Shown here: positions 16,871-26,069 of the stretch, one piece after another | Layout of the letters: each line of letters opens with the position of its first letter | How positions within the stretch are numbered: position 1 is the first letter of the stretch | NCBI GenBank assembly: GCA_050288105.1 | Contig: JBNKDE010000006.1 | Location: forward strand, 1-64,000 | Direction: 5' to 3' | DNA: 64,000 nucleotides | From: JACNJF01 sp050288105 | GTDB taxonomy: Bacteria > Pseudomonadota > Gammaproteobacteria > GCA-001735895 | Notes under the pieces: generated by a model | Databases searched by the model: none | What the model saw: the letters and a program-made list of their open reading frames with translations, nothing else | Told to the model about the DNA's origin: nothing | Position numbers and translations under genes: made by a program

Positions 16871-18043
16871 TTACTGTGGCCTTTCGGTTGTGATCATAGG
16901 CAAAGAAATGGATTTGCCATCGCGCAGAATTTGAATGGTGACTTCTTCCCCTGGCTTATGACCGGCAATAGTTTCCAGTACGTTGCGCACCTTACTGACA
17001 GGCTCATTGTCAATTGCGGTGATGATATCGCCAGTCAGTATCCCCGCCTTATCAGCCGGGCTATCGATAAATACCCCAACGATTAGTACCCCTCGAATGT
17101 CTGGATTCCCCAGGTTTATGGCGGCCTGAGGCGTAATATCGGTACCTTCGACACCTAACCAGCCACGACTAACATGACCGTTTTTAACGATTTCATCCAT
17201 AACATCCAGGGCCAGTGAGATAGGGATTGCAAAGCCTATGCCCTGGGACCCGCCCGATTGAGAGAAGATCGCACTGTTGATGCCTATCAGGTCGCCATGT
17301 GCATTGACCAGTGCGCCGCCAGAATTGCCGGGATTAATCGCGGCGTCGGTTTGTATGAAATTCTCAAAGGTATTTAAGCCGACGCGGTTGCGCCCGGTTG
17401 CACTGATAATACCCATGGTGACGGTTTGTCCTACGTTCAGCGGGTTGCCTATAGCCAGAGCAACATCCCCTACACGGATCGGATTTTTGCCATTAGCGAC
17501 CCTGATGTTTTTCAAATCATTTAGAGGAATGCGCAGTACCGCGATATCACTTTCACGATCTTCACCAATCACCTTGGCTTCACTGCTGCGCCCATCAAAC
17601 AGGGAAATCAGGATTTCATCTGCACCATCAACGACATGCTGATTGGTCAGGATGTAACCATCAGCGGTTACGATCACACCCGAACCCAGGTTGGTTTCGG
17701 TTTTGTCGCGTTTGTATTTTTTTAACTGGTCGCCAAATAACTGATCAAATACCGGATCATCCAGCAGGGGGTGGACGCTTTGTTTGACGGTTTTACTGGT
17801 ATAGATAGTCACTACGGAAGGCGCAGAAGTCTGCACCGCTTCAGCATAGGAAAAAGGTCCCTGAGCGTCAGGTTTCGCCACTTCGGCTGTTTTAACCTGC
17901 GGGCGACTTTGCCAGGCTTCGGGCAGCCAGCCATTAATCGTCGCAGCAGCATCTGGTGCCTGCCATATCAGATAGGCTGCTCCCAGAATTAGTCCGATGA
18001 AGGCGAACTGAAACAGGAACAGGAATAGTTTTAACGTTTTCAT
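16871..18043 (-). CDS. degS: Membrane-anchored HtrA-family serine protease (DegS/AlgW)
   Basis: 390 residues. One N-terminal membrane anchor (about 5-27) is followed by a trypsin-like domain with catalytic H136 (LTNQHVVDGA), D166 (SDIAVLRI) and S241 (NPGNSGGAL), then a single PDZ domain (about 290-385). One PDZ plus an anchor is the DegS/AlgW pattern, not DegP. Such proteases sense unfolded outer-membrane proteins and cleave an anti-sigma-E factor; rseA is not in view. It is divergent from the Nif3 gene across 46 bases. Confidence 0.9.
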   Translation of the reverse strand: MKTLKLFLFLFQFAFIGLILGAAYLIWQAPDAAATINGWLPEAWQSRPQVKTAEVAKPDAQGPFSYAEAVQTSAPSVVTIYTSKTVKQSVHPLLDDPVFDQLFGDQLKKYKRDKTETNLGSGVIVTADGYILTNQHVVDGADEILISLFDGRSSEAKVIGEDRESDIAVLRIPLNDLKNIRVANGKNPIRVGDVALAIGNPLNVGQTVTMGIISATGRNRVGLNTFENFIQTDAAINPGNSGGALVNAHGDLIGINSAIFSQSGGSQGIGFAIPISLALDVMDEIVKNGHVSRGWLGVEGTDITPQAAINLGNPDIRGVLIVGVFIDSPADKAGILTGDIITAIDNEPVSKVRNVLETIAGHKPGEEVTIQILRDGKSISLPMITTERPQ

Positions 18044-18089
18044 AGGATTACTTTATCATAGCAACTCTTTTTAATGGTTAGAGATAATA

Positions 18090-18827
18090 ATGCAACTCGA
18101 TGAAATGTGTCATTTTTGTGATGACTATCTTTGTGTTGATGAATTTGACGACTATTGCCCGAATGGGTTACAGGTAGAAGGGAATCCAGAAATAAACCAC
18201 CTGGTAACTGGAGTCACCGCCAGTATGGACTTGATTGACGCTGCGATAGAACAGCAGGCAGATGCATTGCTGGTGCATCATGGCTATTTCTGGAAAGGTG
18301 AAGCCGCACCCCTGGTTGGTTTTAAGGGCAATCGAGTGCGTAAGCTGTTTCAGCATGATCTCAGTTTACTGGCTTACCATCTGCCGCTGGATGCGCATCC
18401 TGTAGTTGGAAATAATGCCCAACTGGCGAAACGAATGGGCTGGTTGGTCACCGGGCAACAAGGGTTGCTGTGGCTGGGTGAAGTGGCCGTCAGCTGTGCG
18501 CCTGACCAGATTCAGGAAGATCTGGGTGAGATCATCGATAGCAATCCGTTACTGATTCATGGCGGAGAACATGCGGTCAGGCGGATTGCCTGGTGTACAG
18601 GTGCTGCTCAATCGTATATTGAGCAGGCGGTAGAGCAGGGGGTCGATCTGTTTATCTCTGGAGAGATATCTGAGTCTACCGTGCACTATGCCCGTGAAGC
18701 CGGAATCCATTATATTGCAGCTGGGCATCATGCCACCGAACGCTATGGAGTGCAGGCGCTGGGCGATCTTCTGGCAGAGCGTTTTTCTATTCAGCATAGC
18801 TTTATCGATATCGATAATCCGGTATAG
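18090..18827 (+). CDS. Nif3-like dinuclear metal-centre protein (YbgI family)
   Basis: 245 residues, the usual length for YbgI/Nif3 proteins without an insert. Metal-binding motifs are visible: LLVHHGYFWKG near the N-terminus, YHLPLDAHPVVGNN in the middle and AAGHHATERYG near the C-terminus. The family forms hexameric toroids with two metals per subunit; its activity is debated, with GTP cyclohydrolase-like or hydrolase roles suggested. It is a single gene divergent from degS, about 200 bases before petA. Confidence 0.9.
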   Translation: MQLDEMCHFCDDYLCVDEFDDYCPNGLQVEGNPEINHLVTGVTASMDLIDAAIEQQADALLVHHGYFWKGEAAPLVGFKGNRVRKLFQHDLSLLAYHLPLDAHPVVGNNAQLAKRMGWLVTGQQGLLWLGEVAVSCAPDQIQEDLGEIIDSNPLLIHGGEHAVRRIAWCTGAAQSYIEQAVEQGVDLFISGEISESTVHYAREAGIHYIAAGHHATERYGVQALGDLLAERFSIQHSFIDIDNPV

Positions 18828-19028
18828 TGATCGGGTTTCTGGCTTTATTTGTATTGCTGTAGAGAACTTGATTTAGCTCCTGTTGGGCGGCTTTATTTTG
18901 GTTTAAGCCTCGACGAAATAAGAAAATTAGTATATTCTTGCGCCCGTTTTTTTGTTCAGTTTGCCCAGTTTAATTTCGATTAAACACGGCAATCTGTGTC
19001 CGATTTTTTTAGATGGAGAGAGATTCAG

Positions 19029-19604
19029 ATGTCATCTGAAGGTATAGATAAATCCCGTCGACGCTTTCTCACCGCTGCTACCAGTGTTGTTGGTGGTGCC
19101 GGTGTAGTTGCAGCGGCTGTCCCGTTTCTTTCGACCTGGAATCCTAGTGCTAAAGCTCAGTCAGCCGGTGCGCCGGTTGAGGCAGACATTGGTAAGCTGG
19201 GTGTTGGTCAGCAAATTATAGTCAAATGGCGCGGTAAGCCTGTCTGGATTGTGCGTCGAGGTGAAGAGGCACTGGCAACATTGCCAAAAATAACCGGTGA
19301 GTTACGTGATCCCGCATCGGATGAGAGTATTCAGCCACCTTATTGCAAGAATGAATATCGTTCGATCAAGCCAGAATATTTAATCGTTATTGGTATCTGT
19401 ACTCATCTGGGGTGTTCGCCGTCCTATCGTCCTGAAATCACAGCTGACTGGATGGGTGGCTTTTTCTGTCCCTGTCACGGTTCCAAGTTTGATTTTGCTG
19501 CGCGTGTTTATCAAGGGGTTCCCGCTCCGACCAATCTGGTTATTCCGAAACATCGTTATGTGAGTGAAACCGTAGTGTTAATCGGCGAAGACGGAGAAGC
19601 ATAA
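19029..19604 (+). CDS. petA: Ubiquinol-cytochrome c reductase Rieske iron-sulfur subunit
   Basis: 191 residues from the ATG at 19029, preceded by a GGAGAG ribosome site; an upstream extension has no such support. A Tat signal (KSRRRFLTAA) also serves as membrane anchor. The Rieske cluster ligands are CTHLGC (124-129) and CPCHGS (147-152). It carries electrons from ubiquinol to cytochrome c1 in complex III. It leads the petABC operon, with petB beginning 1 base after the stop. Confidence 0.97.
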   Translation: MSSEGIDKSRRRFLTAATSVVGGAGVVAAAVPFLSTWNPSAKAQSAGAPVEADIGKLGVGQQIIVKWRGKPVWIVRRGEEALATLPKITGELRDPASDESIQPPYCKNEYRSIKPEYLIVIGICTHLGCSPSYRPEITADWMGGFFCPCHGSKFDFAARVYQGVPAPTNLVIPKHRYVSETVVLIGEDGEA

Positions 19605-19605
19605 A

Positions 19606-20826
19606 ATGAGTATGGGTAATGATTTATTAGGCTGGGTAGATGCACGCTTTCCACTGACAAAAATGTGGGAAGATCATTTATCTAAATATTACGCACCAAA
19701 AAACTTCAATTTCTGGTATTTCTTTGGCTCACTGGCATTACTGGTTCTGGTGATTCAAATCGTCACCGGTATCTTTCTGACCATGCAGTACAAACCGGAT
19801 GGGGAGCTGGCATTTGCCTCTGTTGAATACATCATGCGAGATGTGGACTGGGGCTGGTTGATCCGTTATCTGCACTCTACGGGCGCGTCTGCTTTCTTTA
19901 TTGTGGTTTATCTGCACATGTTTCGCGGCATGATGTATGGCTCCTATCAGAAGCCGCGCGAATTGATCTGGTTGTTTGGTATGCTCATCTTCCTGGCGTT
20001 GATGGCGGAAGCCTTCATGGGGTATTTACTACCCTGGGGTCAGATGTCCTACTGGGGTGCTCAGGTAATCATCTCGCTGTTTAGCGCAATCCCTGTGATC
20101 GGCGACGATTTAACCTTATGGATTCGTGGTGACTTTGTTATCTCTGATGCCACTCTGAATCGATTCTTTGCGCTTCATGTCATTGCTGTTCCGCTGATTT
20201 TAGTCATGCTGGTTGTCATGCACATTCTTGCATTACACGAAGTAGGTTCTAATAACCCTGATGGTATTGATATCAAGAAGAACAAGGATGAAAATGGTAT
20301 TCCTCTGGATGGTATTCCTTTCCACCCTTATTACTCAGTGAAAGACATCGTCGGTGTTGTGGTATTCCTGATGCTATTTAGTGTGGTGGTTTTCTTTATG
20401 CCGGAAATGAATGGCTACTTCCTTGAGCATGCTAACTTTGTACCTGCGAATCCCTTCCAGACGCCTGCGCATATTGCGCCAGTCTGGTATTTCACACCTT
20501 TTTACGCAATTCTGCGTGCGGTACCCGATAAGTTGATGGGTGTTATAGGAATGTTCGGTGCCATCATTTTTCTGTTTCTGTTGCCCTGGATGGATCGTGG
20601 AAAGGTTCGTTCTATACGCTATCGTTCTGGTGCATTTAAAGTGTTACTGGTGATTTTTATTATCAGCTTCATCGGTCTGGGTTATCTGGGTGCATTACCA
20701 GCCACCGAAGGCCGTACCTGGTTTGCTCGTTTATTTACATTAGGATATTTCGGATACTTTATTGGCCTGTGGTTTATCAGTAAAAATGAAAAAACCAAGC
20801 CAGTTCCAGAGAGGGTTACATCATGA
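19606..20826 (+). CDS. petB: Cytochrome b of the bc1 complex
   Basis: 406 residues, full-length cytochrome b. It has paired heme-ligand histidines on helices B and D (RYLHSTGAS and LYLHMFRG-like VYLHMFRGMM; FFALHVIAVP and VVMHILALHEVGSNNPDG), a PEW-like segment and the Qo-site region. It oxidises ubiquinol at Qo and reduces quinone at Qi. It overlaps petC by 4 bases (ATGA). Confidence 0.97.
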   Translation: MSMGNDLLGWVDARFPLTKMWEDHLSKYYAPKNFNFWYFFGSLALLVLVIQIVTGIFLTMQYKPDGELAFASVEYIMRDVDWGWLIRYLHSTGASAFFIVVYLHMFRGMMYGSYQKPRELIWLFGMLIFLALMAEAFMGYLLPWGQMSYWGAQVIISLFSAIPVIGDDLTLWIRGDFVISDATLNRFFALHVIAVPLILVMLVVMHILALHEVGSNNPDGIDIKKNKDENGIPLDGIPFHPYYSVKDIVGVVVFLMLFSVVVFFMPEMNGYFLEHANFVPANPFQTPAHIAPVWYFTPFYAILRAVPDKLMGVIGMFGAIIFLFLLPWMDRGKVRSIRYRSGAFKVLLVIFIISFIGLGYLGALPATEGRTWFARLFTLGYFGYFIGLWFISKNEKTKPVPERVTS

Positions 20827-21563
20827 AGAAGTCTTTAATTCTTGTTGCAGGACTGTTGTTTCCTGTTCTAAGTCTGGCAGCTGGTGGTGAAGTCATATTT
20901 CCTAATGATAATATTTCTGTGGACTGGAATGATAAAGCATCCATGCAGCGTGGCGCTCAATTGTTCAGTAACTATTGCCTGAGCTGTCATCAGGCTGCTT
21001 ATTCCCGTTACAACCGGGTGGGTAAAGATCTGGGTATATCCGATGAGCTGGTCTCTGAAAATCTGATTTTCACGACCAATAAATACGGTGAAAAAACCAA
21101 GGTCGGCGAGTTGATGAAAACCACCATGACCAAGGAATATGCCGAAGCAGCTTTTGGTACCGCTCCTCCTGATTTATCGCTGGTTGCGCGTTCACGCGGT
21201 ACGCACTGGCTGTATAATTATCTGCGCGGTTTTTATCTGGATGACACACGTCCTCTGGGCGTAAATAACGGGGTATTTCCTAATGTTGGTATGCCTCATG
21301 TTCTTGCTGGCCTGGAAGGTTTGAAAAAAGCCAAGCTAGATGAGCATGGCGTGGTGGTAGGCTTCGAGCAGGTTAGTCAAGGTACAATGACTACTGAAGA
21401 ATATGATCAGGCAGCCAGAGATCTGGTTGCGTTCCTTGATTATCTTGCAGAGCCTTACAAACAGACCCGTCAAAATGTGGGTACTGGCGTCCTGATTTTC
21501 CTGTTTGTTCTTCTGATACTGTCGTATCTGTTGAAGAAGGAATACTGGAAAGACGTACATTAA
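20823..21563 (+). CDS. petC: Cytochrome c1 of the bc1 complex
   Basis: 246 residues. A signal peptide (KKSLILVAGLLFPVLSLAA) leads into a covalent heme site CLSCH (52-56), a likely methionine ligand in NVGMPHVLAG, and a C-terminal membrane anchor (VGTGVLIFLFVLLILSYLL). It passes electrons from the Rieske protein to soluble cytochrome c. It ends petABC; sspA follows after 26 bases, the same order as in pseudomonads. Confidence 0.96.
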   Translation: MKKSLILVAGLLFPVLSLAAGGEVIFPNDNISVDWNDKASMQRGAQLFSNYCLSCHQAAYSRYNRVGKDLGISDELVSENLIFTTNKYGEKTKVGELMKTTMTKEYAEAAFGTAPPDLSLVARSRGTHWLYNYLRGFYLDDTRPLGVNNGVFPNVGMPHVLAGLEGLKKAKLDEHGVVVGFEQVSQGTMTTEEYDQAARDLVAFLDYLAEPYKQTRQNVGTGVLIFLFVLLILSYLLKKEYWKDVH

Positions 21564-21589
21564 TACACCTAAACTGAGTACATAATTAT

Positions 21590-22216
21590 ATGTCAGCTGT
21601 AGCAAATCGTCGTTCGGTGATGACCTGTTTCTCATCACCGATCGATCCCCAGTGTCATCGTAGCCGTATCGTTCTGGCAGAAAAGGATATCACCGTCGAA
21701 ATATACGATGTTGATATGGACAACCTGCCAGAGGATCTGCTGGAACTGAATCCCTATGCCACGGTACCAACCATGGTTGACAGGGATCTGGTTTTATACG
21801 ATGCCAGGGTTTTGATTGAGTATCTGGATGAGCGTTTTCCCCATCCGCCTTTAATGCCGGTAGATCCTGTTTCTCGCGCCAAGAGCCGCCTGGGTCTGTT
21901 TCGTATTGAAAGTGACTGGTATAGCCTGCTTCCTGATATTGAGCATGGTACCGATAAGAAGAAAGCGCAGGCCAAGAAGGCATTGACCGAAAGTCTGGTT
22001 AATTCAGTCGAAGTGTTTGGCGCGATGCCTTACTTTCTGTCTGAAGAGTTCAGTCTGCTCGATTGCAGTATTGCTCCGATACTGTGGCGTCTGCCTTATT
22101 ATGGTATCGAGTTACCTGCATCCGCTAAGCCTGTGGCTGATTACATGAAGCGTGTGTTTTCGCGCCCTTCATTTCAGAAAAGTTTAAGTGAGCAGGAACG
22201 TGACATGGTGGATTAA
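21590..22216 (+). CDS. sspA: Stringent starvation protein A
   Basis: 208 residues, a GST-fold protein: N-terminal thioredoxin-like domain (MTCFSSPIDPQCHRSRIVLAEK, lacking a catalytic cysteine/serine site for GST activity) and an all-helical C-terminal domain. The surface PHPPLMPVDP segment corresponds to the conserved PHP patch that contacts sigma-70. It binds RNA polymerase and alters promoter use in stress. It follows petC and is followed by an intrinsic terminator before sspB. Confidence 0.95.
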   Translation: MSAVANRRSVMTCFSSPIDPQCHRSRIVLAEKDITVEIYDVDMDNLPEDLLELNPYATVPTMVDRDLVLYDARVLIEYLDERFPHPPLMPVDPVSRAKSRLGLFRIESDWYSLLPDIEHGTDKKKAQAKKALTESLVNSVEVFGAMPYFLSEEFSLLDCSIAPILWRLPYYGIELPASAKPVADYMKRVFSRPSFQKSLSEQERDMVD

Positions 22217-22232
22217 AACGCGATCGTTTTAA
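22213..22232. other. Perfect palindrome over the sspA stop
   Basis: TTAAAACG and CGTTTTAA form an 8-bp inverted repeat around CGAT, including the sspA stop codon. It lies directly upstream of the terminator hairpin. It may be a protein site or a second stem in the transcript end. Confidence 0.35.
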
Positions 22233-22250
22233 TCTGGCCGTGATAACTAA

Positions 22251-22288
22251 AGGCCGCTATCATAATTCGGATAGCGGCCTTTTTTATT
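22251..22288 (+). terminator. Intrinsic terminator between sspA and sspB
   Basis: AGGCCGCTATC (22251-22261) pairs perfectly with GATAGCGGCCT (22270-22280) around an 8-base loop, followed directly by TTTTTATT. It is a textbook rho-independent terminator on the plus strand. The sspB ATG begins only 10 bases after it. Confidence 0.9.
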
Positions 22289-22298
22289 GAGAGATTGT

Positions 22299-22703
22299 AT
22301 GACACCAAATAAACCCTATCTTATTCGAGCGCTATACGAGTGGCTGGAAGACAATAACGCGACACCTTACATCATGGTGGATAGTACGCACTCGGGTGTG
22401 GATATTCCTGCGGGCATCGCCAAGGATGGTAAGGTTGTACTGAATATTGCGCATAGAGCGGTGCAGGGGCTGGAGATCGATAACGACTATATTGCTTTTT
22501 CGGCACGGTTCTCAGGTGTTTCGCAAAGTCTTTACATCCCTATCCAGGCCGTAATGGCGATCTATAGTATGGAAGACGGTGAAGGTATGATGTTTGCGGA
22601 TACCTCTGACCGTAGCACTGAAGAGGCTGAGCCAACTAGCGATCAGGGTAAATCTGCGGATAAACCGGATAAGCCGAAACCCGGCCTTAAGATTGTTAAA
22701 TAG
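22299..22703 (+). CDS. sspB: ClpXP protease specificity-enhancing factor SspB
   Basis: 134 residues from the ATG at 22299; an upstream TTG would place the start in the terminator tail. The substrate-binding domain is MTPNKPYLIRALYEWLEDN onward. An acidic, flexible linker follows, and the C-terminal ClpX-binding tail PKPGLKIVK is diagnostic. It delivers ssrA-tagged proteins to ClpXP. GAGAG just after the T-run is the likely ribosome site, leaving no room for a separate promoter after the terminator. Confidence 0.95.
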   Translation: MTPNKPYLIRALYEWLEDNNATPYIMVDSTHSGVDIPAGIAKDGKVVLNIAHRAVQGLEIDNDYIAFSARFSGVSQSLYIPIQAVMAIYSMEDGEGMMFADTSDRSTEEAEPTSDQGKSADKPDKPKPGLKIVK

Positions 22704-22718
22704 CCAGCAGATCGGGTT

Positions 22719-23093
22719 TTAATCTACGGCTCCTTCAAAAGCTGACTGAATCCATTCGATCTGAGTTGATGTATGCTGGCTGGAGGGCTGGATAAAAACT
22801 GCATCAAAACGGAATGGGTTTTCCTGAATACGCCGGTTCCTGGCGATATAGTGCAAGGCAGTCTGGATGATTTTACGCTGTTTGGATGCGGTAATGCTGT
22901 AGGCTGTACCGCCAAAGCTATCATTCTTTCGAAACTTCACTTCAATAAAACATAAATAGTCGCTATCCATCATGATTAAATCGATTTCACCATAACGACA
23001 ATGGTAGTTTTTATCGAGTAAACTCAGTCCCTGCTGAATCAAATAGGCCTCAGCCTGTTGCTCATACAACAATCCCTTGTTTCTGGCGAACAT
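22719..23093 (-). CDS. yraN: UPF0102 nuclease-like protein YraN
   Basis: 124 residues, one endonuclease-like domain: GEIDLIMMDSDYLCFIEVKFR carries the D-x(n)-E-x-K signature of the restriction-endonuclease fold. The cellular role is unclear. It begins 3 bases after lpoA, so it is co-transcribed with it, and it is convergent with sspB. The position next to lpoA and rsmI is widely conserved. Confidence 0.92.
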   Translation of the reverse strand: MFARNKGLLYEQQAEAYLIQQGLSLLDKNYHCRYGEIDLIMMDSDYLCFIEVKFRKNDSFGGTAYSITASKQRKIIQTALHYIARNRRIQENPFRFDAVFIQPSSQHTSTQIEWIQSAFEGAVD

Positions 23094-23096
23094 AGA

Positions 23097-24986
23097 TTAT
23101 TTTACGTCTTCCACGCTCTGTTTGATGACCTCAGCGCGCCCTTTATTGTAAGTGGCTAATATCAGTTCGCGGTGGATACGTCCTTTTTTATCGAGGGTGA
23201 TATTCCCTGTATTCAGGGGCAGCGCGGGGATTTGCCCTAGCATCAATCGACGTAATGCGGGTATGACTTTATAGGCATCGATACCCAGCGCGATGAATTT
23301 GGCATAACGCTGGGCCTGTGCTGGCCACAGTTTGTTGATACTGGTGGCATCGGGATTATTCTCCGAAGTCAGTGCCCAGGGGGTATCTACAAACTGAATT
23401 TCATCCAGGTCACGGTCGGCATCTGGATTTGAAGAGCTGGAGGAGATGCTGGAGGTCGCATAAACCTGCAGGTCTTTGGCATGGTGGAATTTTAGCTGGG
23501 GTTTTATCAATCGTGCCTGGCGAGGGTTTCCGGCAATGAAAATCATATCCACATCCTGCCGACGACGCGGGATAAACTCGCTTTCCTGGCGCAGTACACG
23601 GTCCAGTATTGCATGCCTGCTATCTGAATCACTGATATTCAACAGGTTTTTAATGGTGGAAGAATAGTCATTATTGTTAGCAGGATAACGCGCTGAATCC
23701 ACTACCTGTCCACCGAGCGCTTCGAAGCGTTTGCTGAATGCGCTTTCCAGACGCTCACCCAGCGTCGTGTCTGGGGTCAGAGTGATAGCGTGGTAGTGGG
23801 CGTTAACCAGCGCATAATCAGCGATCTGCTCGGCTTCATCCTCGGGGCGTAAGCCAAATTGAAACAGGTTGGTGACACCATAACTGTCTTCATCGGCATA
23901 GTTCAGGGTCAGGGTAGGGACTTTTAACGACTCGTTGAGTAACAGTTCATTCACCAGTTTTTTATCCAGTGGTCCAACAATGAAGTCCGCACCGTTCTGG
24001 ATGGCCTGATTATATTGCAGGTAAAAGTCCTGTGGGTCACTACTGACGTTGATGATTTCCAGCGTCGGTTTTTCTTCCTGATCGCTATAATACGCGTGCA
24101 GGAATCCGTTCTGGATCGCTTCCGATACATTACGCAGCTTGTCACTGAACGGTAGCATGAGTGCAATACGAGTCGGTTTGATGAATATCATACGACTGTC
24201 AGCGCGTAGTTTTTCAACGAAGAAGGTGTTAGCTTCATGTCCTGGATAAAGCATGATCCATTTCTCCAGCCAGGGTTCAATCTTGGCAGGGATCATATTT
24301 GAACGACGCGCGATCAAATTGAGTTCCAGCCAACCGCGCAGGTCAACAGGCTGCTGTTGGGAGAGTGCATTAATAATGCTGGTTTCACTCATGCGGTTGA
24401 GTGCATCCCAGATCAGGTCTTCATTCTGTCTCTGTTCAAATTCGGTGCTCAGGTATTGCGTAACTTCAATACGCAGTCGCGCGCTTTCCAGCGGATTGCC
24501 AATCGCCAGTACGCCACTGGACCTGATACTCAGTGCCAGAACCTTGTATTCCGGATCGAGAATAGTGTCCAGTTCTGGAAGATAGCCCAGACCCTGGTAG
24601 ATCTTGCCCTGGTCAAGGTAAGTGCCGGCCAGCACGATTTCCTTCTTCTGCTGATCTTCCTGTATCAGGTCGCCTTCTTCGAGGCTTTCGTAAAAGGCTT
24701 CAATCTCTGAAGTTCTGCTATCTTTATAAAGCATCAAAGCTGCTTTTTGCAGATATCTGGATCTGTCGGGCTGTTGCGATTGTTGAGCCATGTAGCGGTA
24801 CATTTCAGCAGCCTGGCTCCATTGCAGGTCTTCTTCGTACTGGCGAGCGATGATGATGTCTTCTGCAGTGGTTTTCCCTACCGTGGATGGCCGGGTGATG
24901 GAGGAAGTCTGGCAGCCAAACAGTAAGGAAAAGGTTATGACAATAAAACTGCCTTTCAGCAAGCTGTTGAAATGTTTTGTTAGCAT
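23097..24986 (-). CDS. lpoA: Penicillin-binding protein activator lipoprotein LpoA
   Basis: 629 residues from the ATG at 24986; longer upstream starts run into the divergent rsmI promoter. A lipoprotein signal (FIVITFSLLFGC) leads into an N-terminal TPR-like helical domain (to about 270). A C-terminal periplasmic-binding-protein-like domain follows (from IALMLPFSDKLRNVSEAIQNG). It is an outer-membrane lipoprotein that activates the peptidoglycan synthase PBP1A. It is divergent from rsmI and followed by yraN, the classical arrangement. Confidence 0.93.
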   Translation of the reverse strand: MLTKHFNSLLKGSFIVITFSLLFGCQTSSITRPSTVGKTTAEDIIIARQYEEDLQWSQAAEMYRYMAQQSQQPDRSRYLQKAALMLYKDSRTSEIEAFYESLEEGDLIQEDQQKKEIVLAGTYLDQGKIYQGLGYLPELDTILDPEYKVLALSIRSSGVLAIGNPLESARLRIEVTQYLSTEFEQRQNEDLIWDALNRMSETSIINALSQQQPVDLRGWLELNLIARRSNMIPAKIEPWLEKWIMLYPGHEANTFFVEKLRADSRMIFIKPTRIALMLPFSDKLRNVSEAIQNGFLHAYYSDQEEKPTLEIINVSSDPQDFYLQYNQAIQNGADFIVGPLDKKLVNELLLNESLKVPTLTLNYADEDSYGVTNLFQFGLRPEDEAEQIADYALVNAHYHAITLTPDTTLGERLESAFSKRFEALGGQVVDSARYPANNNDYSSTIKNLLNISDSDSRHAILDRVLRQESEFIPRRRQDVDMIFIAGNPRQARLIKPQLKFHHAKDLQVYATSSISSSSSNPDADRDLDEIQFVDTPWALTSENNPDATSINKLWPAQAQRYAKFIALGIDAYKVIPALRRLMLGQIPALPLNTGNITLDKKGRIHRELILATYNKGRAEVIKQSVEDVK

Positions 24987-25062
24987 GGTGTCCTGTTTGG
25001 GGTTGGCGATGCGTAGTCTGATACAATTCACAATCCTTAAGTTTACATGCATCAGGTATTCA

Positions 25063-25899
25063 ATGTCAGCTGTACTTTTTATCATTGCGACGCCCATCGG
25101 CAATCTGGATGACATCAGTAAAAGAGCGGTTGATACCTTGGCTGCTGTAGATCTGATTGCAGCGGAAGATACCCGGCATAGTCAGCATTTGCTTTCCCAC
25201 CTTGGATTGAAGAAAAAAATGCTTTCCCTGCACGATCATAATGAACAGGACCGCGTGCAGCAGATCGTCAATTATCTGGAGCAGGGGATGAGCGTAGGTT
25301 TGATTTCCGATGCGGGCACACCATTGATCTCGGACCCTGGCTACAGGCTGGTCAAAGGCGTGATTGAAGCAGGTTACCAGGTCAGTCCCATTCCGGGCGC
25401 CAGCAGTATTATCACTGCCCTGTGTGCAGCAGGCTTACCTACTGATAGCTTTACCTTTCATGGTTTTCTGTCGCAGAAAAATGCAGAGCGACTTTCTCGC
25501 CTGCAGCAAATCAAAACTCAGCAGGGCACCCAGATCCTGCTGGAGTCTACGCATCGTATTCTTCGTCTGCTGCAACAAATGAATGATGTCATGCCTGATG
25601 CTGAAGTCGTGTTAGCTAAGGAACTAACCAAGCGCCATGAAAACTTTATTCGAGGTACTGCGGCAGAATGCCAGGCATTGCTAGAGCAATCCCCGGAGTT
25701 GCAGAAAGGAGAATTTGTGGTGCTGTTGTCCAACCCTGTAGAACAAAAGTCGGGTTTAAGTATCGAAGGCAGCGAGCGTCTGTTACAGATCCTGTTAAAA
25801 GAAATGCCGCTAAAAGTCGCCGTCAAGCTTGCTGTTGAAATAACCGGCGAGAAAAAAAATGAACTGTATCAACTGGCTTTGCAGATTAGCAAAAACTGA
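25063..25899 (+). CDS. rsmI: 16S rRNA 2'-O-ribose C1402 methyltransferase
   Basis: 278 residues from the ATG at 25063, the normal start of the family; the frame extends upstream only through lpoA antisense. Tetrapyrrole-methylase fold motifs are clear: FIIATPIGNLDDIS, AEDTRHSQHLL, LISDAGTPLISDPG and IPGASSIITAL. It methylates C1402 of 16S rRNA using SAM. It is divergent from lpoA, and the accessory repeat region begins right after its stop. Confidence 0.96.
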   Translation: MSAVLFIIATPIGNLDDISKRAVDTLAAVDLIAAEDTRHSQHLLSHLGLKKKMLSLHDHNEQDRVQQIVNYLEQGMSVGLISDAGTPLISDPGYRLVKGVIEAGYQVSPIPGASSIITALCAAGLPTDSFTFHGFLSQKNAERLSRLQQIKTQQGTQILLESTHRILRLLQQMNDVMPDAEVVLAKELTKRHENFIRGTAAECQALLEQSPELQKGEFVVLLSNPVEQKSGLSIEGSERLLQILLKEMPLKVAVKLAVEITGEKKNELYQLALQISKN

Positions 25900-25912
25900 T
25901 GGGTTAAGCATA

Positions 25913-25993
25913 GAACCACGAATTAGGGCAGGACGCCCGTAATTAGAGCAACGCAGGAGTAGTTGCCGGAAACACGAAGGGCACGAAGGTTTT
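25913..25993 (+). repeat. CACGAAG-type dispersed repeat with a nested hairpin insert
   Basis: ACCACGAA (25915-25922) is separated from AAACACGAAGG and GCACGAAGG (25970-25989) by a 47-base insert. The insert has two small stems: GGGC/GCCC at 25926-25938 and GCAAC/GTTGC at 25948-25966. Without the insert the outer parts would read as a continuous 9-base periodic repeat. It matches, inverted, the copy at 27224-27252. Confidence 0.6.
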
Positions 25994-26069
25994 TGGGTTG
26001 ATGTGGGGTTTATTTCATTGGCTCGCTGGCGCTGCGGCTGAGATGGGTTTAATCAAAGATTTTTGGATA

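Noticed and set aside
22677..22720. AAACCCG/CGGGTTT inverted repeat between sspB and yraN
   Set aside because: The loop is about 30 bases and part of the stem is in coding sequence; too weak to call a terminator.
24994..25030. Possible rsmI promoter (TTGGGG and TACAAT)
   Set aside because: Spacing is 19 bases to the best -35 and 13 to the next, so the match is not convincing.
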